In this document: piece by piece, positions 44,870-55,437 of the stretch | How positions within the stretch are numbered: the first letter of the stretch is position 1 | Layout: each line of letters begins with the position of its first letter | Assembly: GCA_037951105.1 (NCBI GenBank) | Contig: JBAMJV010001862.1 | Coordinates: 1-64,000 of the forward strand | DNA length: 64,000 nucleotides | DNA from: Echinarachnius parma | Lineage: Eukaryota > Echinodermata > Echinoidea > Clypeasteroida > Echinarachniidae | Reading direction: 5' to 3' | The notes under the pieces: generated by a model | Database searches by the model: none | Seen by the model: the letters and a program-made list of their open reading frames with translations, nothing else | Told to the model about the DNA's origin: nothing | Position numbers and translations under genes: made by a program

Positions 44870-45260
44870 AAATCAGAGCCTGATAATCACAGTCTGCACA
44901 CTTACAGCCTGGTAATGAGGTCAACATATTGGATCAATCAATCTCCCCCTTTTCTCTCTCTCCCTATTTTCCCTTCACCCCACCCCTCCCCTCTATCTTC
45001 ATTTAAAATTGTATGGATGTTCCCCATATCTATAACTTTGTCTGAACATTTCACTAGTATCTCTTCTTCAATCTTTAGAATAAATCAGAGCCTGATTCAA
45101 TAATCACACTTCAGAGTCTGCACACTTTGTCAGCCTGGTGATGAGGTTAAATCATATTGAATTGAATCAATCTCCCTCTTTTCTCTCTCTTCCTCTCTCC
45201 ATCTCTTCCTTCCTATCTCCTATTTTCTATATCTTCCCCTCTTTCTGTATGGCTCTTCCC
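44870..45260. repeat. ~220-bp tandem repeat with CT-rich part
   Basis: CAGAGCCTGAT, AATCACA, GTCTGCACACTT, CAGCCTGGT(A/G)ATGAGGT and ATCAATCTCCC plus a CTCTCTTCC tract occur from 44874 and from 45088. Confidence 0.82.
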
Positions 45261-45486
45261 CATATCTCTGAGGAAGTTCTCTTAAATATATATATGTCAA
45301 ATAGATATAGCATTTCCTTCTTGAATTTCTTCATCAACTGTTCTAGTACTAAGCATCTGTAGATCTACAGGCATGTACGATACCATGAAATAAATTTCAA
45401 CCATGCATATGACATGGATCTGAAACATGGACCATGTTGTACCTGACAGTACTGATTTGAAGGCTAAGTACGTATGGGGAATGATA

Positions 45487-45664
45487 CAGTCAAACTTGTC
45501 TTAGTGGTCACCTGTCTATATAGCACCACCTGTCTATAGCAGCCAATGCGCCTGTAGTAGCCACCAAAAGTGACCACCTGCAAAAAAAAACAATGCTATG
45601 GAACCTGTCTACAATGGCCACTTTTCTAATTACACTGGGAAGTCACTATACACAGGTTTGACTG
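45487..45664. mobile_element. Family E MITE, intact
   Basis: 178 bp with TA at 45485-45486 and 45665-45666. CAGTCAAACTTGTCTTAG to TACACAGGTTTGACTG. A right-half fragment of the same family lies at 45866-45942. Confidence 0.9.
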
Positions 45665-45675
45665 TATATGATGAC

Positions 45676-45786
45676 ACGGGCGTAGACATGACATTGATAC
45701 CCATTCAAGTGGGGGGGATGATCTATTCATTCATCGGATTACATCCCCCCCAGTTGAATAGGTATTACGTAACTCGCTACGCCCAT
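45676..45786. mobile_element. ~110-bp fold-back (GGGCGTAG ends)
   Basis: ACGGGCGTAG is mirrored by CTACGCCCAT. Inside, GATACCCATTCAAGTGGGGG mirrors CCCCCCAGTTGAATAGGTATT. Same family as 63634-63736. Confidence 0.85.
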
Positions 45787-46187
45787 GTATGATGAACATG
45801 TTCATAGTATCTGTAGCACAGACTGTACTGGAACTGTTTTCTTATAAGGTCAATGAACCGGTCTATATTGGTCACCTGTCTACAATGGCCACTTTTCTGG
45901 TTTACCCTAAGTAGGTAGTCACTATACACAGGTTTGACTTATGTACGAACATGTGCCGAGTATCTGTAGCAAGGGAACTGAATAGAGTTCGCTTATAAGG
46001 TCAATTACGTGACATGATCTCTTGAGTGTCATCTCCATATATACATGTATGTACATGTATGTATGTAGCAACTAGCAAGCCACCAAAAGAACACAGGAGA
46101 TCAGTTAGATAGATCTACAGTGTATACAGCAAACTTGAACGGAACTGTTATTTGTAAACTTGCATTTATATTACAGGCATGTACACG

Positions 46188-46333
46188 CAGTGGTGCAACC
46201 AGGAGTTCTACAGGGAGGGGGCCCCAACCTGCGGGTGCGTAAGTGCAAGCCGCACTGGGTGCAAGCTGATGGGGTCCAGAGGGAGGCTTTCAGATTTCAG
46301 CTTCCAAAGCCCAAAAATCAAAACTAACAGCTA

Positions 46334-46369
<36 letters not shown>

Positions 46370-46442
46370 TACAAATAACATTGCTGGGCCTTGGGGGGGG
46401 GTTGAGGGTAGGGGGGGGGGGGGGTGCCTCGCTACGCCACTG
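46188..46442. repeat. Left terminal poly-G block
   Basis: CAGTGGTGCAACC to GCTACGCCACTG. This 255-bp block is itself terminally inverted and could be a separate MITE. It contains an (AAGC)8-type microsatellite at about 46334-46367 and G-runs. Confidence 0.65.
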
Positions 46443-46445
46443 TGG

Positions 46446-46478
46446 GCATATGGGTCAGATTTTTGAAAAGTGCACTTT
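46446..46478 (+). repeat. Inner inverted repeat, left arm
   Basis: GCATATGGGTCAGATTTTTG followed by AAAAGTGCACTTT. It pairs with 50726-50761 (two-base AT insertion and one substitution). Confidence 0.9.
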
Positions 46479-46846
46479 AGCCATTTCCAGACCTTGAGCG
46501 CTTCTATCATTTGCTGTGTCTCACCATTAACTCTGATATACCTGTTTTGGGTCTCATATTAAAGAGAATTATTAAGGCTTTCAGAAAATGTATAGTTTTA
46601 TATCATTTCAAACATTTGGTTTCATGCCACCGGACCTCAAATGTGAAAAATAGCATAAATTGGCATTTTCCACAAAATTATGATTTTTTTTTTAACCTGA
46701 TAAAAAAAATATTAATCATCTTTAAAGGCATTAACGTCTATATTTTCTATCTTACATGTCTTGAGCATGTATCACATAAGAATTGGCGGTAGAGCGGCAT
46801 TGATATGATCTCATGGTACATTTCAATAGGAAAGGTCATAATAAGT

Positions 46847-47705
46847 GAACGTCCGTGAACATACATTAAAATCCATACAACCAGAATTCTACTTAGTTGT
46901 CAAAACAAAAACTATTGCCAAAACTAAGGGTTGAACCCACTGAACACATTCTACAAAAATTGTTGGCTAACTACTCCTGCTCGCGGAGTAACATTTTTTT
47001 GTATGAAATTATACTGGATTTCGTCACGGACGTTCTGTCGTCTTGTATCATCACTGCTCAGCGAAGTGCATCCTAGTCATCAATTGCTGGGGTCAGTCTG
47101 ATGAACTCACAGTAGGGCCACAGTATTTTGCCTATTTGAAAACTATCTATCAAATAATGTTTGGTTTGGGCCGAAACTGATCTTCGTGAACGTCCGTGAT
47201 GAAAACGAACGTCCGGCAAGAGTAGACCCAGTTACGAATCTGAGGCTGCTTATCTGCACGTAGACACCGGTACAGCAATTTCATTTGGCAAGCAGCTAAC
47301 CAAAAACTTATATCAGGCATTTTCGAAGCCTTTTGACAACTATTTATGATACGGACGTTCGCTCGGACGTTCGTTCACGGACGTTCGATCATGAAAATTG
47401 TTCTAATAATGTTACCATGTTAAACGCTCACATCAAGTTGATACCATTTGATGTTGTTAGTACATTGTTATGTCTCTCATATCCCATATGGATTTATTTC
47501 CTGCAAGTCATTTAACTGTAATAAACTTATGAAATGTTGTGCTCACGGACGTTCGTTCATCATTTATGGCCCCAAAAATCTTAGTAAAAGTTCAAGTACT
47601 GGCACAATTTTTTGACAGCAGGTGCCCCTTGTGTGTGCCTTTCGACCCAGGTCACTGCCAACCACACATGAATATGTTGATTTTTAGTCACCATCACGGA
47701 GGTTC
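46847..47705. promoter_or_regulatory. Subterminal GAACGTCCGTGA cluster, left
   Basis: Perfect 12-mers at 46847 (+), 47024 (-), 47188 (+), 47375 (-) and 47543 (-). Near matches lie at 47207 (+), 47351 (-), 47364 (-) and 47694 (-). The three at 47351-47386 are packed about 12 bp apart. Confidence 0.9.
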
Positions 47706-47709
47706 GTTT

Positions 47710-49415
47710 TACATTTCATCACCTTGCTTAGCTGTTTTGTAATACCCCTAGATATTATATTTACTTCTACCCGTGCAGCGTTGACATTATACTATAGGAA
47801 GGCAAACCCCAAGATTATGATTGTGCACAGTCGCAGGCCTACAAGCGAAAGAAAGCTGTTCAAAACATAATGGTAATAAGGGGGTATATGGCGCAATAAC
47901 AACATTTCAACCGAAGGTCTGAGTGGAAACTGTTGCCCCACCCTCTGCAAAACTTGAGACTGTCGGCTCCTCCTCTGCTGCCGGCTTTGAGACTGTTTTC
48001 TCATCTGCCTGTCGGATTTAAGTCCAACTAAATGGATGTATTAAGCCAGTTGTTTGAAAAGAAGAGGTACATCACAAAGGTCGTCAGCTACTTGTGAGAG
48101 GATAGCTACTTGCTTTACAATATTGACTGTATTACGAAAAAGCAACGAATACATGCATACCCCTCTTTCCCCCCCCCCCCCCTCAAAAGAGAAAATAAAT
48201 AAATAAAATAATAATAATGATAATAATGATAATACGATAATAAATACATAATTATATCATAATTTATGCCTGATGTGCAAAGCTGCAATATCCAGCCCGT
48301 AAGTATGCAGATCTAGAGACAAACGCATTTATTATTATGATGACGTATGAATGGGTTTTCAAAGCATCTCTGCTTCAATCTGTTAATAGTGCCAAATTAT
48401 GTGGTATCGTTTGAAATTATATCTAGCAAGGGATTAGATTTGTTGGACTTCTTCCATTTAATAGAGATTGTAAGATTTATGCATTATTTTGATGACTTCA
48501 TCGTAATAATATATAATATTGGCTGTTTTGTTCTTTCTTGATATATCAAAAATATTGTTTTTGCTAGGATCATTATAATATTATACAACTAAATTTCAGC
48601 TCGCGCAATATTTATAATAAACCATTCAAGGTCAACATTGTTCTTAATTCTAATTGAAACATTAAAACCGATTGGAGGTTAACAATTAGGAAACGAGATG
48701 TGGGTCAGGAAACATCGGAATTAACTATCAACGTGATTATTTGAAAGATTTAACTTTGACATGTTAATGTTATAAAACAATTTATAATCTCTGCAAATTA
48801 AATTTAAACAGTTAGGCTTTAAAATGATTGTTTTTATTATAATAATTATGCGATTGGTTTTACATTAAATTAAAATATTCTTTCTAAATATAATAATAAA
48901 ATGCGATAATAAACACATATAATATGTTTAGCGTATATATTTAGCGTAATGGTTTCTATGTCTAATATTGGTTTCTATGTCTAATATTTCTTTATACAAA
49001 ACATATGCATGTATGATCTAAAATGCAATCTATATGTATTTATTTAAGAAATAAGTTATACGAGTATATTATTTACTTTGCTCATGGCTTTTGTTACCCT
49101 CAGTTTGTTTTATGTTTTGTGAAAATGCATATTAGCAATTCAGCCATATAGCTGGAATAGATAAATATATGTATTTTCAATTAATAAACCATATACGAAT
49201 TGAATCGAAATATATGTACAACATACACAAACCAAAATAACAGTTTATATATTATGGGTCTCCCAAAGTCAAAATACATCTTAAAATACATCTTATGGCA
49301 AGGTTTGAAACGTGTGATAGGCATATATGTTTGCACTTACGTTATGTTTGCACTTACATTTATTTCTGTAATTAATTGACTCGAGATGGGACACTTGGGT
49401 ACCACTATAGGCAAT
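47710..49415. other. AT-rich interior without gene
   Basis: Contains an ATAATAATGATAATAATGAT-type microsatellite near 48205-48245, a doubled GGTTTCTATGTCTAATATT at 48951 and 48969, and no coding signal. Confidence 0.6.
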
Positions 49416-49419
49416 TCGA

Positions 49420-50565
49420 GAACGTCCGTGAAATTAATACGAACGTCCGTGACATTAAGACTCATAGTGAGAAACCGTATTCTGGTAACTGGAAAATGGC
49501 CTTTATTTTGATTATACATGTTATTTATGTTTGCAGAAATGTTGTAATATCATTTATTTACAGAAGTATAGTGGCATTTCTGTTATAGAGTGCCCAACCG
49601 GGGAAAGCCGGTGTAAAATTAGGGGTTACGATTTCCACAGGTCCACTAAGAGTGATAGTTAAGTAGCAGACATGTCATTATAATTAATTCAGATAGCTAA
49701 AATCATATCAACTGATAAATTTATATGTTTTATATTGGTCTGGAGGAGATTCAAATAAATGTTGTCATCAATTTCTGTAAGACTGTTCAGGCAGAGAACG
49801 TCCGTGAAATTCATGCGAACGTCCGTGAAATTGTAATTAAAAACAATATAGTAAGAAAGAGGGACCAGGCGACTTGGAAATGCTACTTTTATATCTGACT
49901 AGGATGTATACATGGTCTCTAGCTTAAATATAATAGGAATAGATAAAGTATTATCATCATATTGTTATATAAGCATTAAATCAATTTAAACCAATAATAG
50001 GACTCGTTATAACGACCAGGTCCATGTAAAAAACAAACCATTTTTAATGGTTTATTGCAATGTTCAAGTTTGTTTCTATAATGACCCTGTTTTAAAGCCA
50101 TTACGAAGAATAGAAACTCTTTTTGATGAGATCAGATCATTCTGCCAACATTCTTGTTTCTGGCGAACGTCCGTGAGCGATATAGGAACGTCCGTGATGA
50201 AAACTATACTCTCTTTGGTCATGTAATTATGTAATATATGATCTAGACAGCAATTGATCCTATTAACATGCACATTAAAATATGTGATACGGGAATACGA
50301 GCGTATATAGGTGCGTTCCTAAAAAATGCGGCTAAAGAAAAGCAAAGGTTCCGAATAATACATTATTTAAAAAGAAATATAACAATTCAGTCAAAGTTTG
50401 GACGTTTGTATTTTCTATTTGGCAAATAAAACACAATCCACGTTTGGCATACAGAGAGAAGCAAGTCTTAGAAGTAAATTGTCCGAATATAAGCTGTATA
50501 TGACAGAAAATAAATGAGATATATGGGTACTAAATCTATATCTACATAATCCCTCACGGACGTTC
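49420..50565. promoter_or_regulatory. Subterminal GAACGTCCGTGA cluster, right
   Basis: Perfect 12-mers in plus-strand pairs at 49420/49441, 49796/49817 and 50165/50186. Every pair is spaced 21 bp and the pairs are 376 and 369 bp apart. A single minus-strand copy lies at 50554. The spacer within pairs differs, so this is not simple tandem duplication. Confidence 0.92.
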
Positions 50566-50725
50566 GCCTTTTGGAGATGGGTTACTTCAACAGTGAATAA
50601 AAACGGAACCACATGGAGTTTCCCAGTATAATGGGGTACGCCTGAAAGCTAGGATTGCATGCTTTCACATTAGATAGATGTCTTTAAATTAAAAAAATAA
50701 TTTGAATTTTACCCTGTTTGGGCCG

Positions 50726-50761
50726 AAAAGTGCACTTTTCAAAATTCTGACCCATATATGC
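50726..50761 (-). repeat. Inner inverted repeat, right arm
   Basis: Plus strand AAAAGTGCACTTTTCAAAA then TTCTGACCCATATATGC, the reverse complement of 46446-46478. Confidence 0.9.
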
Positions 50762-51265
50762 AATGGGGGGGGGGGGGGTAAGTAAGTACCATATGTGTGA
50801 CATTGTGACTGATTTGAGCCCTCTTGTAATGAAATGTCAATTATGGGACATGATCTATTGAGATTTATCTTCCTATGGGCCTGGGGGGGGGGGGGGGGGG
50901 CAAGCCCAGAAGCTCCCCCTTCGCTAGGCCACTCTGCACACGTATGCAATGGGGGGGGGGGGGGGGGGGTAAGTACTAAGTAGCACATGTGTGTTGAGAC
51001 TGATTTGAGACCTCTTGTAATGAAATGTCAATAATGGGACTTGATCTGAGTGTTACCCTCCTATGGACCTGGGGGGGGGGGGGGGGGGGGGGGGGCAAGC
51101 CCAGAAGCTCCCCCCTTGCTATGCCACTGTGCACACGTATGCAATGGGGGGGGGGGGGAGGGGTTATTTAGTAGAACATGTGTGTTGTGACTGTTTGTGA
51201 CCTCTTGTTTAATGAAAGGTCAATTACGGGACATGATCTATTGGGTGTTATCTTCCTAGATGTAC
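50756..51265. repeat. ~190-bp tandem repeat with G-runs, 2.6 units
   Basis: TATGCAATGGGGGG starts at about 50756, 50941 and 51136. Each unit has ACATGTGTG, CCTCTTGT, TGAAA(T/G)GTCAAT, a long G-run and GCAAGCCCAGAAGCTCCCCC. A related stretch (GGTCAATTACGTGACATGATC) lies left of the large element at 45999. Confidence 0.88.
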
Positions 51266-51369
51266 GTTCAAAATGTGAAGTAACACTAAATGGCCTGAGA
51301 ACATGGATACATGTACTGCATGTACAGTCCTTACAGCATGAAATTATAACCCTTTGCCTATAGAAACCT

Positions 51370-51450
51370 GGTAGCCACAGCGAAAAAAAATACACAGGGG
51401 AATCGGGCGCGATTAAGAAAAAAGAGCCACCATAAATTTGCATCTAGATC
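51370..51450. repeat. Dispersed CCCCGTGTATTT family fragment
   Basis: AAAAAAAATACACAGGGGAAT, GGGCGCGATTAAG and AGAGCCACCATAAATTTGC in inverted orientation. A further fragment lies at 52415-52490 (GGGGGCAAATCGCC, CCCGTGTATTATAC). Confidence 0.6.
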
Positions 51451-51608
51451 TAATAAAAATATGAATTACCACCAATTTTGTGTGTGTTATGCAAACAAAA
51501 ATGCTCCACAAAAATGTGTACTTTTCAGCTATCATCTTCTTCATTTATGTTTTACTTTTTGAAGATCTACAATCGTAAGTAAAGTGACATTATAAGGGTT
51601 TTATTTAA

Positions 51609-51897
51609 CACAGGGTTCATATGTTTATTTTCAAGTCAAATTCCATGACTTTCCATTACCTATGCAGCAAGAATTCCATGTCTTTTCATAAAGTATGTTC
51701 TTATGACTTCTTTCAGTTATTTTTGTCCCAAAATAAGTTCTAACAATTTGAATTGTATTTCAGGCTAGAGAAATACAGAATTTCCATTCCTGTAACCCAT
51801 GAACCATGAGATAATTTCACAATTTTCCCCGACTTTAAAGACCTGGAAGACTAAAAACATAAAATTCCATGACTTTCCAGGTTTTCCAGGCCCTGTG
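51609..51897. mobile_element. TTAA MITE family H
   Basis: TTAA at 51605-51608 and 51898-51901, with ends ACACAGGGTTCAT and CCAGGCCCTGTGT. Inner mirrored blocks are AAATTCCATGACTTTCC and AAAATTCCATGACTTTCCAGG in direct orientation, so the interior is partly a direct repeat. 289 bp. Confidence 0.8.
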
Positions 51898-52524
51898 TTA
51901 ACCCTTTAACATCCAGTATAATTGTTCTAGTCTGAAAATTAGACTATTCATCAATTTGGTTGGTGAGAATGATATGGGGAGGGGGTGGATAGAGTAGGGG
52001 GGTGTTGAAAGGGAGGGGGAGGGGGCATTAATACGAAGCTAGAAGATTTCTACCAGAAGTTACAAGTCGTGTAGAAGGCCTACTTTTCCGTTCTGATGGA
52101 TGGGATCATTTCCTGCGCACAGATAATGACTAAGAATTCTGAAGGAACTGCAAGGTTTAACTAACAGGATGATTTCGCAAATCCATTTACCTACTAGAAC
52201 TTGGTGAACTACATATTAAGTCTATGGGAGTTATATTATATTACTCTTAGTAATCAATAGGTTAAAGGGATAGATCTAGTAACTGTATTGACATGTGTAA
52301 AAACTAACAAAGTGTTTATAAAATGTTAATTTCTGTGATCTTATACAATGTAAGCCCAACATGTGATGAATAAACATTTTTCAACAAGGGGGACTAAGAT
52401 GCGTTCTACATTTAAATTTGTTTGCAGGGCCGATTGCAAAGGTTCAGGGGGCAAATCGCCACTTGCCCGTGTATTATACAGTACCAAAGTAGTGATGTCA
52501 CGTACTGTAACACAGCAATGATTC

Positions 52525-52604
52525 TGAACCCGCTCCCTTCGAGATTTTGAAATCTCCATAGACTTTGTACACAACCCACCCGGTTCCCGTAGTCAAGGGG
52601 TTAA
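52525..52604 (-). mobile_element. 80-bp TTAA element S
   Basis: TGAA (mutated TTAA) to TTAA, exactly 80 bp. GAAATCTCCATAGACTTTG then CACAACCCACCCGGTTCCCG. Confidence 0.9.
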
Positions 52605-52662
52605 CATCTTGTTCATTTCATTTGGGCTTTTGTTAGTGGGTTAGAACTGGACGATTTCCTTC

Positions 52663-53135
52663 TTAAACCCCGTCTTCATCCAAAAAAATAGTCGCGGTGA
52701 CATCCTGATGTTATCCGGATGAGATCGTACACCGTTCCTATTAAGACGCTCCAATCGGGATATCATCAGGACGACATCGAGGTGAGTTTCACCCTAGTTG
52801 GGTCAGGGTGATAGCGCGGTAACGTCCGGACGACATACTGATAAACGGCCTATTAAGACGCGTGCGGAACGTTACCCGGGTAGATGACGTCATGGCTGTG
52901 AAAAAAAAACACAGCACGCGCCGATACTCTGTGTCGCCCCAGCTGTTCGCGTGATGAGGGAGGTGCGGTTGTTACGGTAACCTACCCGAGTGAGGATTTT
53001 GCTGATGGCTGATTAAGACTGTGGCCGAAGGCTCGCCGCATGTTTTACGACCAGACCCCCTATTGTTTCTTATCCACATATCGCTCGGGTAACATCGAGG
53101 TGAGGTCTATTTCTCCCAATTAAGACGGGTTTTTA
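52663..53135. mobile_element. CpG-rich element with TTAAGACG motifs
   Basis: AAACCCCGTCTTCATCC mirrored by CCCAATTAAGACGGGTTT. TATTAAGACG or ATTAAGAC occurs at four further internal places, and GACATCGAGGTGAG / AACATCGAGGTGAGG is repeated. Its base composition is far more GC- and CpG-rich than its flanks, suggesting a recently acquired element. No reading frame is supported. Confidence 0.72.
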
Positions 53136-53429
53136 GCAACCACTAGGTCAGAAACTTTTGGCTTGTGTGACATTGTTTAGAACAATTGACCATGGCCATG
53201 AATAGCTGTGACATCACACTTCGATACTCTATCCATGGTCTGATAATCACAGGGTCTGGAGTTCAAAATCGTTAAATGCTCATGTATCAATGTTATTCTG
53301 CCTGGCATTTAACCTACATGTTATGCTCTCTACATGTACATGTACCCTGGATTATAAATGGGCATAATGTATGCATTTAGTTGCATACTTTGTCAAGTGA
53401 TAATTAGGCTGTACATAGCTTTCTTATTT

Positions 53430-53500
53430 GGCAGCTTGGGCTAGTATGTTCCTATGGGATTTGAGATGGTGCACAAGATAATTGTGGCTTGAACTGAGCA
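53430..53500 (+). repeat. Dispersed repeat fragment shared with 21.3 kb
   Basis: GCAGCTTGGGCTAGTATGTTC and GATGGTGCACAAGATAATTG. Confidence 0.68.
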
Positions 53501-53847
53501 CTCTGAATAGTGCAATTTACAAATATGGCCCACTACTAGTATGACAGCGACAACAAAGTTACCAAGACTGTACCTTTGAACACTAATTGGCAATGAAAAT
53601 TCAAGTAATGTTTCAAACAAATGTAGATGTCTGTATTTGTTGAGTTACTATAGTTATTATTAGGCTACATATCACAATCAACATACGGCAAATGTAGGTA
53701 ATGTATAATGAATGCATGCATGATGTGCAGCAACATTATGTATCACTATTATGTATGTATCTTACATGTCTGAGCCAATATGCTGCATGTATGTATGGCC
53801 CTTGCACATTCATTACCGTACTGATAATGGTATCCACATTGGAGCCT

Positions 53848-54161
53848 GGGTGGATGTTTCACAAAGATCCTAAGTTTAACTTAACTCTAAGTTGGACTTA
53901 ACCATTATGGAAAGCCATTTGTAGCCTTAGAATAAACCATATTAAAAAGCAAGAATGCAAGTATTTTAGACTGTCATAAATTTTACATCAAGAACATGGA
54001 ATCACCTTGATAATAGAAAATATTATGATATTTTTAATCAACATTTTATGCCTTTTAAAAGAACTTTTACAACACATTTTCAAAGAAATTAATAGCTTTC
54101 CATAATTTCTAAGTCCAACTTAGAGTTAAGCTCAACTTAGAATCTTTGTGAAACACCCTCC
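53848..54161. mobile_element. MITE with ~50-bp inverted repeats
   Basis: ATGTTTCACAAAGATCCTAAG and TTAACTCTAAGTTGGACTTA are mirrored by TAAGTCCAACTTAGAGTTAA and CTTTGTGAAACACCC. 314 bp. The interior is AT-rich and non-coding. Confidence 0.92.
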
Positions 54162-54169
54162 TGGAGTTC

Positions 54170-55020
54170 TCATGAGCGGGTTAAATTTGTAGTGTGGCAT
54201 TCCTTAATTTTTAGAAAGAAATTATGTTCCTGGGTTATGAGTGCTCAGCAAATTTGGATAAATTCAATTGTTTGATCTTGAATCTTTGTTACGGGGCCCA
54301 GTTCTTTACAAAAAGTTTTTATCCAACAGAGCAACAACTAACGCATGGGAGGTGGAAGAATGTCCGTCTTGTATTCAAGTCCACAATTGCTGAGGCTGCA
54401 ATCAAACATTAGCTTCCTATTCGTTTTACATTTGGCCACCGCTCCAAGTCCGAGTCCACTGAAAAAAATGGGCCCAAGGCCGGAATCAACTACAACACTA
54501 CCAAACAGCTTGTATAATTACTGAACAAATTAAATTACATGTTTAAAAAATAAAAATGGAGATGACAGCTGCTTTATTCCAGGGGTGGAATGGATCAATG
54601 GATTTTGAGCAAAAGTTTCACATGTTTCCCACCAGAAAATATGCATCCTGAGAGGCGTTTATCACACTTTTGTTTTGGCTGGACACCTGTGTTCTGTCGT
54701 ACCACACATGTAAATGGCACTTCGCTACAAAAATGATACATTAGAATATATGTAAATCACTTGATGTAAAATATGGGTGAAGTTTTTTTTCTTTTTTTAA
54801 ATTACACTAGTATTAGCAGATAGGCTACAGATTTATTTTGCTAGAGTTTTTCTGTAGTCAGCACATCGGCTACATAGCTAGTAGTATACAATTTATCACT
54901 TTCAGTGGAACATCTGTAATGTTTGATTTTTTTAGGTGAAACCGCAATTAATATTCAGTAATATGATACACCAATGTATATTATATCTACAATAAGGGCA
55001 TTCTATTTGAAGACTTGCCA
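54170..55020. other. No feature recognised
   Basis: AT-rich unassigned sequence. Confidence 0.5.
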
Positions 55021-55105
55021 CCAGCTGTCCTCGCTTATTCTGTTGGTCGCACATCCGGGTATTCCGTGACCCCGAGGTCACTCACGCGCTCTCGATCGTA
55101 CACTG

Positions 55106-55180
55106 CACTGGAGTGAAAACGCTATGTTTTCACTCCAGTGAGTCACGTGAACAAAACAATGACCCGGAAGTGACGTGATG
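55106..55180. promoter_or_regulatory. Palindrome plus E-box, ETS and CRE-like sites
   Basis: CACTGGAGTGAAAAC / GTTTTCACTCCAGTG is a perfect 15-bp inverted repeat (55106-55140, 5-bp loop). It is followed by GTCACGTGA (E-box) at 55142, and ACCCGGAAGTGACGTGATG at 55162, which joins an ETS core CCGGAAGT to a CRE-like TGACGTGA. The combination in a CpG-richer island resembles a promoter, but no exon is identified next to it. Confidence 0.5.
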
Positions 55181-55437
55181 CCGACCCAGAGAATACTTTT
55201 CGTGCATATTATATCTACGGTACAGAATCGCATTGCCATAGTGCATTCGTTTTTTCGCGCAGCATGGCATGCAGCATCACGAGGGGTGTTCGCGAATTCA
55301 CTTTGATGGCACTTTTACCCAGTTGTTAATGGTTACGACCAACGCTACCGGTATTAAATAGAACAATTTAGTACCATGTAGTGTGTCATGAGTAACATAC
55401 AAGGTATTTTTACACATGACAGAACAGGTATGAGACT

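Larger units (their letters stand above)
46188..51129. mobile_element. Candidate ~4.9-kb non-autonomous hAT-like element
   Basis: Left end CAGTGGTGCAACCAGGAG; right end, inverted, CAGTGGCATAGCAAGGGG. The flanks are TGTACACG (46180-46187) and TGCACACG (51130-51137), an 8-bp duplication with one mismatch, the size typical of hAT elements. Just inside lies a second inverted repeat (46446-46478 and 50726-50761). Subterminal arrays of GAACGTCCGTGA sit at 46847-47705 and 49420-50565, and the middle 1.7 kb is AT-rich with no long reading frame. No transposase is present. A reading as two flanking poly-G repeats around a separate 4.3-kb element is also possible, because the right end lies in a tandem repeat. 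Confidence 0.6.

Noticed and set aside
47792..48004. 70-codon minus-strand frame inside the hAT-like element as a transposase remnant
   Set aside because: No hAT or other transposase motif is visible and its composition is not distinctive.
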